Shown in pieces: positions 9,230 through 63,215 of a DNA stretch of 64,000 nucleotides (position 1 is the stretch's first letter; each line of letters opens with the position of its first letter). The stretch is from Phoronis australis (taxonomy: Eukaryota > Phoronida > Phoronidae): assembly GCA_002633005.1 (NCBI GenBank), contig NMRA01000484.1, forward strand, positions 132,681 through 196,680. The letters run 5' to 3'. Made by a program: the position numbers and the translations under genes. The notes beneath the pieces are model-generated. The model made no database searches and was not told where the DNA came from. It saw only the letters and a program-made list of their open reading frames with translations.

Positions 9230-11719
9230 ATTGGTAGTTGTTTATGAAATCTCTTTCATTTTTATTGAAGTGTTGTCTTGTGATAAAGTGTTGCGCATAA
9301 TGTTGGTCAAACAAAATTTTGTTTTCTAATTTTTTAAATAATTTGCACCGCCAAAAAAGCTTTGCCGTTTTCAAATTCTTTAGGGTTACATGTAGCTACC
9401 GTCGAACAATTGTGGGCATTCACAACATGAGCTTTTGAAAAATGAAATTTTAGCAATTTTCAATATTGGTATTTTTGTCCAAAATTGACGAGGTCTTGCC
9501 ATAATATTTATTTCTACTTACACCAATAGTGGAGTTGCGTACTGTGCCATGAACAGTTGTAAAGTTTATGTGTTGATATTTATAAAAGTTAGTGTTAAGA
9601 TTGTTGTTCTTGTTCTCTTCAAGCACTTTGTTAGATGCCAATCTCATGTCTCCACATGTAAGTGCACGTGGAATGTACCAATTGAATGTTAGCTGCATCT
9701 AATTGTCCAGGTTTCTTGTTGTTCTGTTGGACGTGCCTCGGGTCACTTAAAGCTATCATGACGCTGGCCTGGGGTTTGTTTCATGACAGGAACTTAAGAC
9801 AGAAATTTAGTGTTATTCTCCTTCACAATTGTTTGCCAAGTAATTATGAGCTGAACACTGTATGTAATAATTCTAGTAATAATCGCTGTAACCAGCAGTC
9901 ATGTGTCTGTGTGAACTCCCAGACAATTAGCACTTTTGCGCGGTAAGATTTAATTATTTTTTCAGAAATAGCGGTGTGGAGCGCAAAACCAAATTTCTGA
10001 CTTACGTCTTTTAAGGGGTTATTTTTCATGAACCAGACCCTGATGAGTTTGTGGCAGAAAAATGGTCGTATTGGATGGCAGTCACGCGACTATTGGGCAA
10101 TTATTAGGTGATTATTGGGAGTACCGGCTGGGTGTTGGGATAAAAAAATCACTGAACGCTACTTCTGATCCAATGAAAAATCACCCAATTATGCTGGGCA
10201 TCAGGATAGAACTGACTGGATGGGAAAAACGAAGTGTCTTGTGATATTTTACCAAGATATTAGTAGGATAGTGGTATTTAAATTCCACGCACTCATTAAT
10301 TTGGTCAACTCGTCTAGTTGGAATTGCAAATTTAAAACTTGTTTCAAGCAAGTTAACCTTGGTGAATCTTCCTGTTTAAGCAGTGAACTTGGTTTCATCC
10401 ACGGTGTCACGTTGTAATTAGGAGTTTTACACTGAATTGTCGTATTACAGAACCACAACTAAGGGTTCCACCCAAAAACATCAGCATGGAAGTTTTCATT
10501 TTGAGATGTTGAAGAAAAAATTTAAAATGAATACTGGAACTGTTGACTCACATTTAGCGATGTTGTGCACACATCCCATAGGCTTCAGCTTGGGCCTGAC
10601 CAATAGGAGGAGTCTTAGTCAGACGACGCAACAAATCGGCTAGAATTTTATTCTATGTGTGAGACAATTGAAAGTGGAGGCTTTCGTGTCCATTCAACGA
10701 TAGCTGTTCTATTTTTCCCAGCCCAAAACATGAATGGGAAGAGTGGTGATCATAGGTGGCGCTAAATGAGGCTTAATGTCACCAGGAAGATATTCACATA
10801 AACATGGCCGTCCTACAAGATGCAAGTGCGTAACATTATTTGAATTGTCCTCATATTGTTTTTATACGACTTTTAAAATATAACTGCCTCGCATTATGTT
10901 GCTTAATTTTTCCTAAAATTCATTCAACTTCACTTTCAGTTTTTTTTTCGGAATAATGCGATTCAAGAGTCAATTTTTATTTTTACATCATCGTTTTCTT
11001 CAACTTACATTTACTTAAAAGGATACCATACCCTGTTTTGGCCTATTGCTTCTTGGACGGAACACACGTTAATAAGTAAAACTGTCTGCTTTTAAGGACA
11101 TAAATCTGCAATAAGTTTGAGTCTTTGACACGTCTTGTTATACCAAAAATAGTGCGTCCACTAAGTAAATAATGAAGAACAGTTCATGTTATTTCGGAGC
11201 TTGAATTATTCTCACTTACGCTAAAAAATCAGGACACGCTATTGTAATGCATGGGTGTGAAAACAAAATTAGGTTATTTACCCACACCTTTCAAAAACCC
11301 AAATTTTGAGTCAATCCCTTTACTCTTATAAAATCAGTCTCGTTCTGTTCTGTACTCTGATTGGAAATGATTTGTAGTCTGTAATTGAGAAGAGTGGGCA
11401 GCTCATTGCCACAGACCAGGCCCGTTTACACTGCACATCATGACAGCTTCAGTTCCGGACACCGAGGGCAACATGGTCATCCGTCAATCCCGGCAACCAA
11501 GTTCAATTCTAACAAAGGATAAGTGTGTATTGATGTCGCTTTAGAAGAGCAAACATATGAAGAAGGCTGCTCACCAGCACATGGTTTGGCCTTCAAAGTG
11601 GCTGTAATTCCACCTTCCATAGCAAAACATCTTTCAATTTCGACCACCTGCCTGTATGAAATTGACCACTAATTGTTCGTTAATCGAAATAAATGCCAGT
11701 TTCTGGTCTTGGAAATACT

Positions 11720-11880
11720 GAAAGTTCTTCGTTGCTTGAATCGAGGCTCTACATGTTGATTTGTCATCATGGCATGTCATTTTATTATTTTAGTTTTTTG
11801 CTAGACCAAAAATCAGACTTCTTCAGAGTCGAACAAGTTGAGACCAATTTTGTATCAGTGATCTAGTAAATCAGTAGTGT
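11720..11880 (+). repeat. Dispersed repeat related to the 50-bp minisatellite flank
   Basis: GCTTGAATCGAGGCTCTACATG and ATGTCATTTTATT resemble the minisatellite unit (GTTTGAGTCCAGGCTCTGCATG, AAGTCATTTTATT). The following AAGTTGAGACCAATTTTG matches AAGTTGAGACAATTTTTG after the array at 3400. A third related copy lies at about 44735-44870. Confidence 0.6.
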
Positions 11881-11972
11881 ATTTGATGGAACATGGTTTA
11901 TTGATGTTTTAAATGACACATTCATTAACTGTGAGGTAAAAACAAGACATTGTATTTTCGAACTTCGTAATC

Positions 11973-11978
11973 TTTATT
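11973..11978 (-). terminator. Candidate polyadenylation signal of EYA
   Basis: On the - strand this reads AATAAA, about 2.65 kb downstream of the EYA stop. It is only a hexamer match; others exist in such AT-rich sequence, so the choice is a guess. Confidence 0.25.
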
Positions 11979-14630
11979 ACACTGAAGTAGAGACAATTGT
12001 GATACAAAAACAGCTTGTGCCCAGGCCGTGACCCTTGAACCTTATATCAAAGGTTACCACATTCAACGTCATGTTCACTGTAAAGAAAACTATTACCACG
12101 ATGACTATTCATATTTATAAATAATACAATCTAAACAAGCACAAAAATATACTTTTTACAGGTTGACTATCTTTTCTCTATGACCAGACAAATTCCTAAG
12201 GCACCATAGAATGTGTATAAATTACAACTCACAATCTTCATTTCAGGCGAGACGAACATTCAATCAATCGAATATGAACTATTCTCCATGAAAGATGACC
12301 AAAATGATACAGACTGCTAATCAAACAACAAATATGTCTCCATAAGAACTGAATGAATTGACAGTTTATTAACTCAAAAAGCAATTTATGTAATTTAAAC
12401 TTATGGTCAAATGTGGATTTGAAAAACAACACAGAATTAAATCCCCATGAATCAGGATGTCTCCCAATCACATTGTGGAAGTTTGTCCACAAGACAGGTA
12501 TACCGTAAATACTCGTGAGGGAGACGACCTCATTAACAAGCGCTGGACTTGTATGCCTGCATTCAAAGACATTTGCTGGTCTCCTACCTAAGTATTTAGG
12601 ACGATTGTTTCAACTAAAACTTTCACGGGTTTTCCTCGATGAGGATAATGACCGCCAAGTTCAATTGTCACAATAGCAAAATGACCACTTGACACAAAAG
12701 AGTTGACCAAAATTTCAATAGCTTTTACTAGAAGGTAATCAAAAGATCTTTTAGAATTTCAAATACACATAAGCAACAAGTTATCCTTGAACTAAAAAGG
12801 TAATCAACAATAATAAAACAATACTGACATACCAGTGAAAACAAACACCCCTTTAAATTTTATCCAGCTTGTTTTGGCTTTTTTCCTGACATCCCTCGTA
12901 ACCAGTATTTAAAGCAATTACATACAGCGTTAAACTTACACACTAGAGATGCATTCTATGACTAGCATGTCAGTATGATGGTATCAGGTGAAACAATCTC
13001 TAGGTTGTTTCCATAAACCATGACTTGTATTTAATACAAGATGAGTGATACCTAACAGAAATCAATCGAGAGCAAACCATATCAATTACAGAGCCATACA
13101 CATACACACGATGGGGTCTCAACAAAGTACAACAAAGACGGACTAGGGTAATTGTGATGCCATTTTCGCATTGCCCGGCGACTCGATATTCATTGGTGGT
13201 CCTCAAGATAACAAATTTTTCTCTTTAACATAGAAATTGACAACAAAAACCTGTTCACCAGTACACGGTATTTGCGGGATAAATATCCCTGTGATGCATA
13301 AATGCACAACTTTTAGCAAGGACCCTTGATTTAAACAGCACCACCTAGTGATTTTTTGAGCTTCTCATCGGAAGCAGTTAACCAGTACAAACCTAGCAAG
13401 ATACAGCACAATACAATCATACCCCTCCAAATAAAAGTTCAACCAGTGCTCCAGAGGCAACCCCTACTCTACGCAACTAAAAGGTGTATTCTGTAGACGA
13501 AATACATAAGCTCGCACACTTAGTGGTGAAAAATCTTCACTTCTCAAACGGTAACAGACAATTCTATCCCATAATTCAACATTCCAACCTCACTGACCAA
13601 CCACTTCAATGGCTTCCCCATTTTTTGCAAGTTTACATTACTGAGCATACTCACGAAGCACAAGCTTACTTGACTGCGTGATGTTGCAGAAAGAAACTTG
13701 GTCTACGGAACACAACCCAGTGTGTTTTACCTATGAACTCACTGATTCGTTCCTATTCCTTCAACTTCCCCATTGCCCTTTACCAACCACCCACACGTAA
13801 GGCCAATTCTCTCAGCATACCAATCGTTCTATTCTAACTGAACAGCACCACACATTAATGAGATGACTAATTCAGTCCCTGCTACAACTTTGTTTCCTGC
13901 ACCAGTCCCCAGCCCTCCTAGTGGTGACCAGACAAATTAGCAGAGCACCAATTACTCCACTGTTTGAGAAAACAGGTTTACATGATATGTTAAGCCTCCA
14001 ACATGTGCAGAATATTCTAGTTGCTTCAGAGACCATCTTCTTGATCAAACAATGACTGCGCTTCATACAGGCATTTTTGTCTGATTCAGACAGTTAACTT
14101 TTTAACCTGTAGGAAATCTTCAAGTTGCTCGTAAAACTGTTCATCTTTTTGCGCTTTGCTAAGATTCGCTAAAAATTCTCTTTATGAATCATAAGAATGT
14201 TTGTTAGCACAACTCTGTCAACAATCGGGACATTACATTTTTCAAACCCATGCCATAGCTATCACATCCACTATGTTTTACTTTAAGACCCATCGATGGC
14301 ATATCTTGTTGTGAAAGCATATTTTGCATACACAGCATGCGTATCCGTTCGCTAGTCAAACACAAGCAAGAGCTGGACACTGAGAATGTGTTTGAGGTGA
14401 ATACACAAATATCGCTACGACGTCGTCATGTTGTTGCACGATATCGGCAATGATTGGACTGACAATGACTTCTCTCCTCTTCATGGCGACAATTTCTGTT
14501 TGATACTCTAATGGCATTACCAAGGCGGTGAACTCCCCCTAGTGCCAGATCAGCAACAGCCAATCACAAGAGTTCTCCTAAATGAGTCTATACAACGAAT
14601 TGTGTTGTGTTCTCCTGTGCATGGGCTGGA

Positions 14631-53779
<39,149 letters not shown>

Positions 53780-56543
53780 CTGAAAATGAACGGACAGGTA
53801 AATTCATAATTACGTGTGCAGTGAAGACATTTCAAAACAAAAGGGAGTGTCGCCCTTTAAGTACTAATGGTGGATATTCACAAATTTATAAAAATAATAC
53901 AGACTCCAATTAAAATCACTACGACTATTTGGGAACAAAAATGTGGATGACCCTTTTTGTAAGCTAACTGTGACTGTTGGAAAAAAGGAATATTAACCTG
54001 AAACTGAATAATAGCAAATTCACTTTCTTTCCTTAGACATATAATCAAATAAAAAGTTTACATAGCGCTGAAACACATTGAGCCAATGGCAAGCACTTTT
54101 CCGTGAAAAAAATCCTCAATATAAACTTCCATACAAAAATATAAAGAGTATCGTGAAGACAAAATACTCTTAACCTATTCTAGCAATGTCTAGATCTATA
54201 CAAACGTCAATCATCAATAGATACCCGTGGCTTTGAAAAACCGCAGGTCGGTTGTGAACAGCATTGACAAAAATTATAATACAGCTAGTCATTAGGACAG
54301 GACATTGAATTTTTAAACTAGACCACCAATGTTCCACAGATGACTGGCAAACCATAATGGCTGAGCGGGTGGCTGGTCCCAACAAGTCTATCCAATTAAA
54401 GGGAGGACAATGCAAAAAATGATTTCTGCAAAAAGCGTGCTAATCTGCCCCGGAGATGTTGGGACGGAATTCCCACAGCAGAGCAAGCTTCTAGTTCAGG
54501 TCCATACCAGATGCCTGGATAATAAAAACTTAAATGTGATGTGACCTTTCAAGCAATTGTGACTTAGGCAGCTATGAACCAAGCAGGAAAGCTACCCGGC
54601 AAAATCCTCAGGAACTTGGATGGAACAAATCACAAAAGAGAAGAAGAGGTATTTTTCGGATAATCAATCTGGGTACATTTTTACCTTTGCAAGCAATTGT
54701 CTTTCGGATGCTCATTAAGAGTGACACTACTCTCTCTCTAAGATATTTCAAGTCAATGGCGACTTGTATAAATCTTTCTTTCAAGTAAATAGTAATTCCC
54801 AGAGCCAACACATAGGCTCAGACATGTGCTTAAATCACGTCCCTAATATGCACACCTTGACCCCGACAGTTAACAAATCTCACACAAAAGTCCAGTTTAG
54901 AAATCAACTTTTAGCCCAGCACAACTGACATGGAGCAAATTGATCAGTGTCAAGTGTCCGTTTACACACACAACTCACTAACTGGCAAGACAGAAATTGT
55001 AGGCTGGCATGTGGACCAAACATGCGCAGGTTTACAAATGACGGGAGATGAAGAGACAGAGAACTTGTATTTAGGTCATTACACAAGCGCAGTAGAGATG
55101 ATCCTTTCCACTTTGCCCCAGTTTCGCGTAAAGACATATAATTGACACGGAGCAAGATGTTTTAGCACAAATTGCTCTACCTCACAAACGGGTGGACAAA
55201 GCGTCGTTTACACTACAAAAGTTGACACGGATCAGCTGACACGGAACGAGTTGTTCCAGCGCAAGTATGTGTGTAAATGGGACTAAAGACATTAAGATCA
55301 GGTACAGGTACCGTACAATTCCAGGTTAACACCCTTGTGCAGCTCAACGCCAACACTAAATGCCCAGTTAAATTCTAAGGCATGGTTTAACACTCATAGC
55401 TGATTTATACGAATGAAGAATTACGAGAACATTCTCCCATCTCTGTGACAGGCCAACTCACAAGCACATGAATTTTAGCCACCTATAACTGCATAATTCA
55501 CATACCTTTGACTAACAAATAGAATAGGTTTCGATGCATCTAACCTATTTCAGGTAGAAAAAATATTCCTATTCTCCTGTAATGTTTTATTCCGTTATGT
55601 TTTGTTTGACAATGAGTACCAATTTGTTGCTCATTAATCAGTGGAAAAAACTACATGGTTCTCAAGACCCCTATAAGTGACTGTTACTATACATAAATAA
55701 AGCTAGCTCCCTGGCCATTTACCTGAATCAACTGTCCAGCCAAACACCCAACTCCCAATTTCTCAAAAAAATTAAAACCCAAGCTCTGCTTAACACTGGC
55801 ACATCCTGATTTTAGAGATCCACAATTTAAGCGCCCTGGGCTTTGATCCCGGTGAGTACGGTAGTTGTCCCTGTTCAGCCTCCTAGGGGACCCCCTGCTT
55901 AGCTACAATTGCCAACATCTATTAACAAAACATAGTTGAGCAGGTACAGGTATCTGGGGTCTTTCAAAACCATAATTGTTGGGCTACCTTTGAAACTAAT
56001 ATTAGAATATTTTTTACCTTTTGTTTTAATGTAAGGATTCAACAAACTAATAAAAATATTACAATACAAAACGATATTACATTACAAAACGTTAAACAAC
56101 AAAAAGTCCAAGTAATTTAGATCCGTGTCCTAAATCAAGGACAACTTGTAATTTTTGGTCTCCCTATAGAATACAAATTAGTGTTTTTAAGGAAAGAAAT
56201 GTGCTCCAATAGGAAAAGGCAGTGTCAAATAAGACTAATAAAAATGTCACTTGGTCAACTGTAGTGTGTCAACTATTGAAGAAACTATGCGACCGACCAA
56301 ACAGAAAAAATGATTGGTCCAATCCAGTAAAGGATGAAAGCTAGTGCATAAGATTGTAGGGACATAAACACATCTGTTTAAAATAACTCAACAGGCAGGA
56401 CTGAAAAAGCAATTTGTGTAAAACAAATTAGGGGGATAAACCACCATAAAAATAGAACTCAGTTTTCCAAACTAGAACTCAGTCTTGAGCCCATTTTCCA
56501 CCAGCAAGTCGAGAATCAGGTTAAACAGGTTTGATGAAGAAAA

Positions 56544-56690
56544 GTCAGAACAATACATGTTATGTTTAGGTACAAGCCACCCCAAATAAGAGTCAGAACA
56601 ACACACGTTATCTTTAGGTGCAAGCCACCTCAAATAAGAAGAGTCAGAACAATGCATATTACCTAAAGGTACAAGCCACCCCAAATGCAG
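56544..56690 (+). repeat. 48-51-bp tandem repeat, three units
   Basis: Units start GTCAGAACAA at 56544, 56592 and 56643 and contain ACAAGCCACCCCAAAT-like ends. Unit lengths of 48, 51 and 48 are all multiples of three, so a - strand frame stays open, but nothing else suggests coding. Confidence 0.9.
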
Positions 56691-59600
56691 TAAGCTGAAT
56701 TTTGTTAAGCTTGTAAAAGGTGAACCCACTTCTGGTGACTAACGTTTGGAGGAGACCTAGGTCACCCTCAAATGCAAATATATATTCGGCCCTAAAATCC
56801 AGTCAGCATGTTTGCATAGCATTTTATACCGAAAAAAAAAACACGAACCGTAGGTGGCAGTAAAACTTACATAACCGTTCTTCTTGAAAAACCATTGGCT
56901 ACGACAAAAAATGGTTCGGCCAAAGCCAGAGTAGGACAACCAAAATTAACTTCACTATTAGCTGAGTGACTGCAGCTTATGGAAAAATAGCATGTTACAC
57001 AATTTGTTAACGTTTCAGTGTTGGTTGTATGCGTATGTATGTTCAGTCGTGGCTTTTGACCTCAGAAAACCACCAGAAAAGAATTAGGAAGAAAAGAAAA
57101 GTCATTCACAACATTTCTGTCTTCAGTCCTTCTCGTTTATGTTATGAGGGTCTGAACTGGTGGTGTTTAGTTACAGTTATATGAGAAGCATCACCTGACC
57201 TGTCTCCCACATGACATTGTTAACCTTTTGTTCAATCAAAAATTCAATACAATACACTTGGCTACAGTATTTTGTGCAAAATCCACTGAACACACAGCGC
57301 AGTTTCTTCCATAGATGACATTTGCATAAAATTCATAAAACAATGAGTATGCCCTGCAGTCATTCCACATAGGGATTTAAATGCAGGGTTTTCAATATAA
57401 GAACTATAAAATCAAGCGGTAAAGCCATCAAAGCGAAATGTCTTAAAATTCAAGAGTAGGAATAGACCCTAATAGATATAGCACTCTTAAGAGTTGAACA
57501 CGTTCCAAAATAGCTAATAAGCCAAGTTAACAAAGGCAGAGTCTGAAAGCGATAATTTAAACAGATTTTAATTACCTAAATTAATTAACACAAAGCTGTC
57601 ACAGGAAAAAACTAAGACACCAGTAGTCAACAGGCCTGTATTTGAACATGTTAATGATATGTTAATTAGGCACTATCTGTCAAGCCCTTGTGTTTACGCT
57701 ATGCTCTCGACAGGGCACTATTGGCTGAGTGACAAGGCTTTTTTGCCCAATTTGTTTAAACATTTTTCACGCTCACTAATCAATAGGGAAGCGCCCAACT
57801 GGCGGGGATGACAGCTTTTAATCCACTTCAAAATAATCAACGACTACAAGTTAAACACAAGCCAGATCTCACACTAAGCCAGTAATTCACCTTGGTGGAC
57901 AATCATTTATGATGGACAGAGAACATTCATTTGATAGATGGAAATTGCTGCTCAGCGTAGCATAATCGTTACAAAATAGCCAAGGAAATTAACCATTTCA
58001 CATTGAATTACGCTCATTACTATGCATTACTCGAGATGATCAAATTGTAGGAAACACTATAATCAAAAATGTATTGATGATATCTCAAACAGTATTTTTT
58101 CCAAAGTCAACGAAATAATAAGGCTGGTTGAAAACAACTGTATGGAATACATTCTTGTAAAACAACTATTTAAAAGGGCAATAAACCCTCCCCTTCCGAC
58201 AAAATCAGCTTTTGCTTGAGCTCACTTACTGCGAAGAAATCGAACTGGTCTAGTTCCTTGCCGAGATTGGAAATGATTTCTTAGTTTCAGAAGATCTGAC
58301 AGCTGTTGCTACAAACCCAAGAGGACCATGAGGTTTTTTGTCCCCAAAGTATTACGGCAACTTGCTCCATTTAATTTGCACAAAACCATCATTTTGCATT
58401 TTCAAGGACGGATGAATTTGTTACAAGTAATGGAAACTTTACTGTGTTATTTTACAGCATCTACACAGCACAAACCATGATTGTAACAGATTAAAATGGT
58501 CTTTGTTTTTTCTTTTTGTGGAAAATTTGTACAAACTGTAATCTTGCTTGTCGGCCATATTGTTTACTAAATATGTCAAGAATTGCTGTATGGATGTCGA
58601 ATTCCACGCAACTTATCATAACAGATTTTAATTCAAACAACTGACAGGAATAAAAATGACGAAAAATTTTTGGCAGGAAATCAACCAAATACATTGTTCT
58701 CTGCGTAATCACTTTAAAGTCCTCAAAATACATCCTAATTTTCTCAACAAAAAGTATGGGATCAGTTCTCAAAGTGACAGCAAAGATTTGACCTAGAAAC
58801 ACATCAGCACACTCTTCTACTAGCAGAGTATAGCAAGTCAAGGCATCAGGACATACCTTCTCAGTTATCAGCCAAGTAATACAAATCTACCTTGTAAACT
58901 AAGCTGTTAACAGACACCAAGAACATACGTACCGCAGGTACATTAACAGAATCAACTAGGGTAACACAAATGCAACTACGGAAACGGACGTTCCAGAAAG
59001 TTCTAATCCTGCACTATGGAGTTCTTTATAACTAACTGCCACTTAATGTTATGTCAAACCTTATTCAGTGGCCTCCATTCTAACTTGTATATAAAAAACT
59101 AAGCTTTGTCAACTAGTAAAAGTATAAATTTTCTGAAAGAAAAAGGGTCAGGGAATATAAAAATGTTTGTATTTTTGTACCACTATTGTTACGGTAACAC
59201 CTTTTCTAAGATGAAATGTCATTTTAAGAAAGGTACATTCATAGCAAAATAACTCTTCAGTTAATTTCAATGAATTTAAACCTTTTTAAATGATAACTTC
59301 ACCAGTTATCTCAAAAACACTGTTAGGAATTTTCGATTCGTCTCAGTATGACATATCAACTTACAAAACGAAAGGTATTTTTGTAAAAATAGAAGTCGTA
59401 TTCGTCTTTGTTACATTACGCAAAAACTAGGCCTTTATATAGAAAATCCCAACAGCATTTTGAGATTAATGAATTAATATTAAGTTAATAAAGTTTCCAC
59501 GAAAAACACTAAGCCGCAAGAACTCATATTCCTAAGTTCAAATTAAGTCAATTTTCAGAAGCCTAGAAAAACCCGATTAAATGAGTCTTCAGATCATCAT

Positions 59601-60297
59601 TCGGTGAAAACTTGATTTCGGTCAAAATAACCTACACATGCCTACACCATGTTAGCTATTTCAACACATACTCGCAATGTCAACCGAATTTGCAGTGCAT
59701 GATTAACTTAATAATCGTTAAAACGTACCGTCCTCAGCCAAGAGGTGGAATCAACTGTTACTGCTGTTTGTTATACACAGTCTAACACCAAACCAAGTAA
59801 GAAATGGAAAACAGAAATCGATTCGGTGGTTAAAGCATATTGTTAGCACAAGATCGAAACAGCGAAATGTCAAACGACTTATTGAATAAAGGAATTTGGG
59901 TGAAAATTTATCTCATTTCAAAATTTGCTGTGTTTGTGAGGCGATTAGTAGAATTCGTTCTCACATGCATGTAAACGCACAACTTCCACAGGATCAAAAC
60001 TGCGTTGTTTTTGCTTTCCCTGGCATCGTTCTATCATACGTACACCTACTTGACTCAATATTATGGCGATTCGGTGAATGAGAGGACTGAGGGTACATTA
60101 CGAAGCTGCTTTGTACCTGGCGGGAGATTCAATTTGAGTGACAGTCTTGTAACCTTTGACCTCCGATGAGAAGTAAACAAATTTCCACGCAATTGCGCAG
60201 TTCCAAGGTGGTTATGCTAAATCTTTTTTACTTGCTACGCGGTATATATCTAGTAATTGAAGTTCCCCGAGAATGAAAATAAGGTATTTTGCTCGAC

Positions 60298-60792
60298 ACA
60301 AGGCTTGGAATGACCAATGACAAAAAAGCGGAAATTTTCATGGCCCAAAAGGTGCGCGCACCCAGCCTTGAAATTGTCGGTGTGGACCCCTTTTGCCGAC
60401 AAATATCGGGGTGAAAAAAAAACGGTACCACCTCCGGAAGCGTGCGTCTACGTCTTTTTAGCTCGTTCATCCACTCCCACTTCACACTTTAGCTGTAGAG
60501 TCGTAGTATTTGTCATAGCGGTTTACAATCACACGAGACGCCATTGCAGAAAACCACCGCGCTATCCCAGATGTCACGGCAATGTTGACAATTTACGTTC
60601 CTCCGCAACATAAAGAGCAACTTCCGCTTTTCGAGGTGAAAGTCATCGGCAACGCCGCAGCAAGGAAGAGATTTGCCACAGAAATTTTATATCAAATCCG
60701 ATTTTTTTTACGCGGAAATATAATAACATACGCGGACAGAACATTTGAAAAAAGCGGAAATCTGCGTTTTCGCGGAAAATTCCAAGCCTTGT
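60298..60792. mobile_element. MITE-like element with 14-bp inverted termini
   Basis: It begins ACAAGGCTTGGAAT and ends ATTCCAAGCCTTGT, a perfect 14-bp inverted pair 495 bp apart. The interior is more GC-rich than the surroundings and holds several GCGGAAAT words. The CAAGGCTTGGAA terminus resembles hAT-type ends, but I see no clear 8-bp target duplication. On the - strand a short frame MASRVIVNRYDKYYDS is soon stopped, so a transposase relic is possible but unproven. Confidence 0.6.
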
Positions 60793-63180
60793 AGACACTT
60801 GTTAAATATTGTAAAAATTACCAATTTTTGTGATTAAGGATTGAGATAACCTTAAACGTACACATCATTGTTTCTAAAATTCTAACTACATGAGTAATTA
60901 TGTAGATTACCTGTTAGGCTAAACGAGGGTAAGGCGGAAATTGTCGCTCTGTGCGTGGCAATCAGCGCCTAATGAGAGTATAGCACGCAAAAAAAAAACA
61001 GCTGATAATTACTTCGGCCCTACCCCACTTTTGCAGCCATACAGCGATTTGGTGGCGCAAGTTACCCTTAGGAACACGTTACCCCACCTCCATAATGTGG
61101 AGTAAGTTGTCGTAAGTGGGATAAGGTGCAGTACTTTAACTAGCATCCAGACAAACCTAGCGACAACTTGTCCCAGGAGCAACTTGTCATAAGGTATAGT
61201 CTGTGTATGGACAGCACGTTAAACTTGTAACAGAGGAGTGGGTTGTAAAGAGTAAAGCCAGGTTAAGGTTTCACACAAGCTTTGGTACTCAATAACGAGA
61301 TCTTCCCTGAGCAGAAGCTCAAACATGGACCAAACTGCACATCATGTTTTTATGTCCCATTCTTGCTCTCAGTCAATTCACAAAAACTAAAGGTTACTCA
61401 TTATTTTAACCTGCTGAGCATGACAATTTTGTTTTTACTGTAAAATAATAACCAATAAGTATACACAACACTAATTCAATCATTTACCTTGCAAAGCAGA
61501 CAAAACTTCGGTTTTCCATACACAGCTCAAGATTTTCAACACAGCTGGGTGCTTTTCAAACATGGAGCTAGCATTTCAAACGTGGTACAACATCAATGTT
61601 TGTTAATCAAGGGAGAAAACTGAAACAATGATGTTGAAATAGTCCCTTGCTGACAGTAGAAGTTTTAGTGATGTTATCGCCAGGTGGCGCTAGTGCAAAA
61701 ACGTATGCACGCATATTTTAAAACTTAATGAAGGAGACTATCAAATACCACATTAGATGGAATTGTTTATAGCAGTAGAATAGGGAGCATTGGTATAAAA
61801 TAATACCAAACAATAATGCTATTGCCAACATCTGCCAATACTTTCGACGAAACCTAAGTTATGCTGTCACACTTCGTCGAAGCATCGACGAATTGCTGTT
61901 AAATATACTTAATTACCACAAAGAACTAATGATTTTAACTTTGATACAGGACTGAAGTTAGCTTTTCACAGACCAACACTCTCCAAGACAATGACATATC
62001 AACAACGGTGTGAAAGACTCTTAGTTATTGGTCGCAAACCGCTGTTTGTTACAAAGATACCGCAGTGGAGGTAAAATTCCATAGACTATCAGACAACAAA
62101 CGATCTTTAATCTACTTAACCATACACAGCTAATTAGCAGGTGTTCAAGCTGTACAAAAGATCAAATAATTATGAAAATTTATGAAAATTTGGTTAGCAA
62201 AAGGTCAACAACAAACCATGGAAGCCACATCCTTAAAACTACCAAGTTTTTACTCAGATTAGGCATGTCATAAACTAAAGGAACGGTCAGGTGGTGAAGT
62301 CTGGCTCATTAGGCTGATTTCTCAGATGATTACTATTGATTCAAAATAAGCCATTGTTTAGGGCAGTGACAGGTGATTGTTACAAGACATGCATAATTGA
62401 ACATGTTAAATCATGGTTATAACTGCCATTTACAGACCAGCAATGATTTTACTAGCAGTGCACTCTAAAATCTCGTTTACACTGAAGTTTGGAATCGATT
62501 TACTTTAAATGGATTTATCTCGATCGGCTTACGTTGATGCCTCTGCCCTAATACAATACGAAAACCAAATCAGTTCAGACACTTTGCCAGTTGCACTTCT
62601 CACCTTCCTTTTATATTAATGGGGGGAGCAATTATTTCCCACCTCTTAGTTGTTTCATAAAGTTTGGGGGGGGGGTAATCCCATGATGACGGCGAGGTGA
62701 TTGAAGGGAGGGGTACGGCTTTGAGAAAATCATACACAAAGGGAGATACGGTAAACCCTTCCAAACTTGGACCCCTTCACTTCATCAGCATGTCTGTTGA
62801 TTGCTGCCCAATTTTCATAAGACTGTAAAAGCAGACCAAAAGTACATTTTAAGAAAATAACCGAAGCTGTCCAAGCAAGGTCAAAGCTACATTGCCCAAC
62901 TGCTATTTCCAAGGTTGAATTAATAACAAAACCAACAGAAAGCACAAATCCTAAGCTGAACAATCATTACCTATTTCCTTTATAAATTGATATACCCGTA
63001 AGTACATGTGACCATCACAATCTATGGCTAAATATAGCAGAACCAAAGATTTCATGCCACAAGTAGAACTTTTTTAAAACTCGTGACATGACTCTTAACA
63101 TGACTCATAACAAAATGAAGTTTACTTTTGTGCCACTTCCCAGAATCATAGTACTTAAGCAACTGGCTAGGGCTTACATT

Positions 63181-63215
63181 TACTGTACTGCACTGTACTG
63201 TACTGTACTGTACAG
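63181..63215 (+). repeat. (TACTG)n microsatellite
   Basis: About seven TACTG-type pentanucleotides, with one CACTG variant. Confidence 0.9.

Larger units (their letters stand above)
9230..14630. other. Convergent intergenic region and 3' UTRs
   Basis: No conserved protein-coding segment was recognised in these 5.4 kb between the POFUT1 stop and the EYA stop. The POFUT1 3' UTR must begin at 9230 and the EYA 3' UTR runs leftward from 14630. A candidate EYA polyadenylation signal lies at 11973-11978. Around 9395-9495 and 11720-11880 are copies of repeat families seen elsewhere in the window. The open frames present are short and unlike known proteins. Confidence 0.6.

Noticed and set aside
58230-58290. 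Candidate EYA 5' exon ending at a gtaagtgag donor
   Set aside because: The phase-0 frame meets a stop 18 codons upstream with no ATG or acceptor between.
61490-61570. Open - strand segment MFEKHPAVLKILS with a donor-like end
   Set aside because: It ends in phase 1, which does not fit the EYA exon at 53779, and resembles no known EYA N-terminus.
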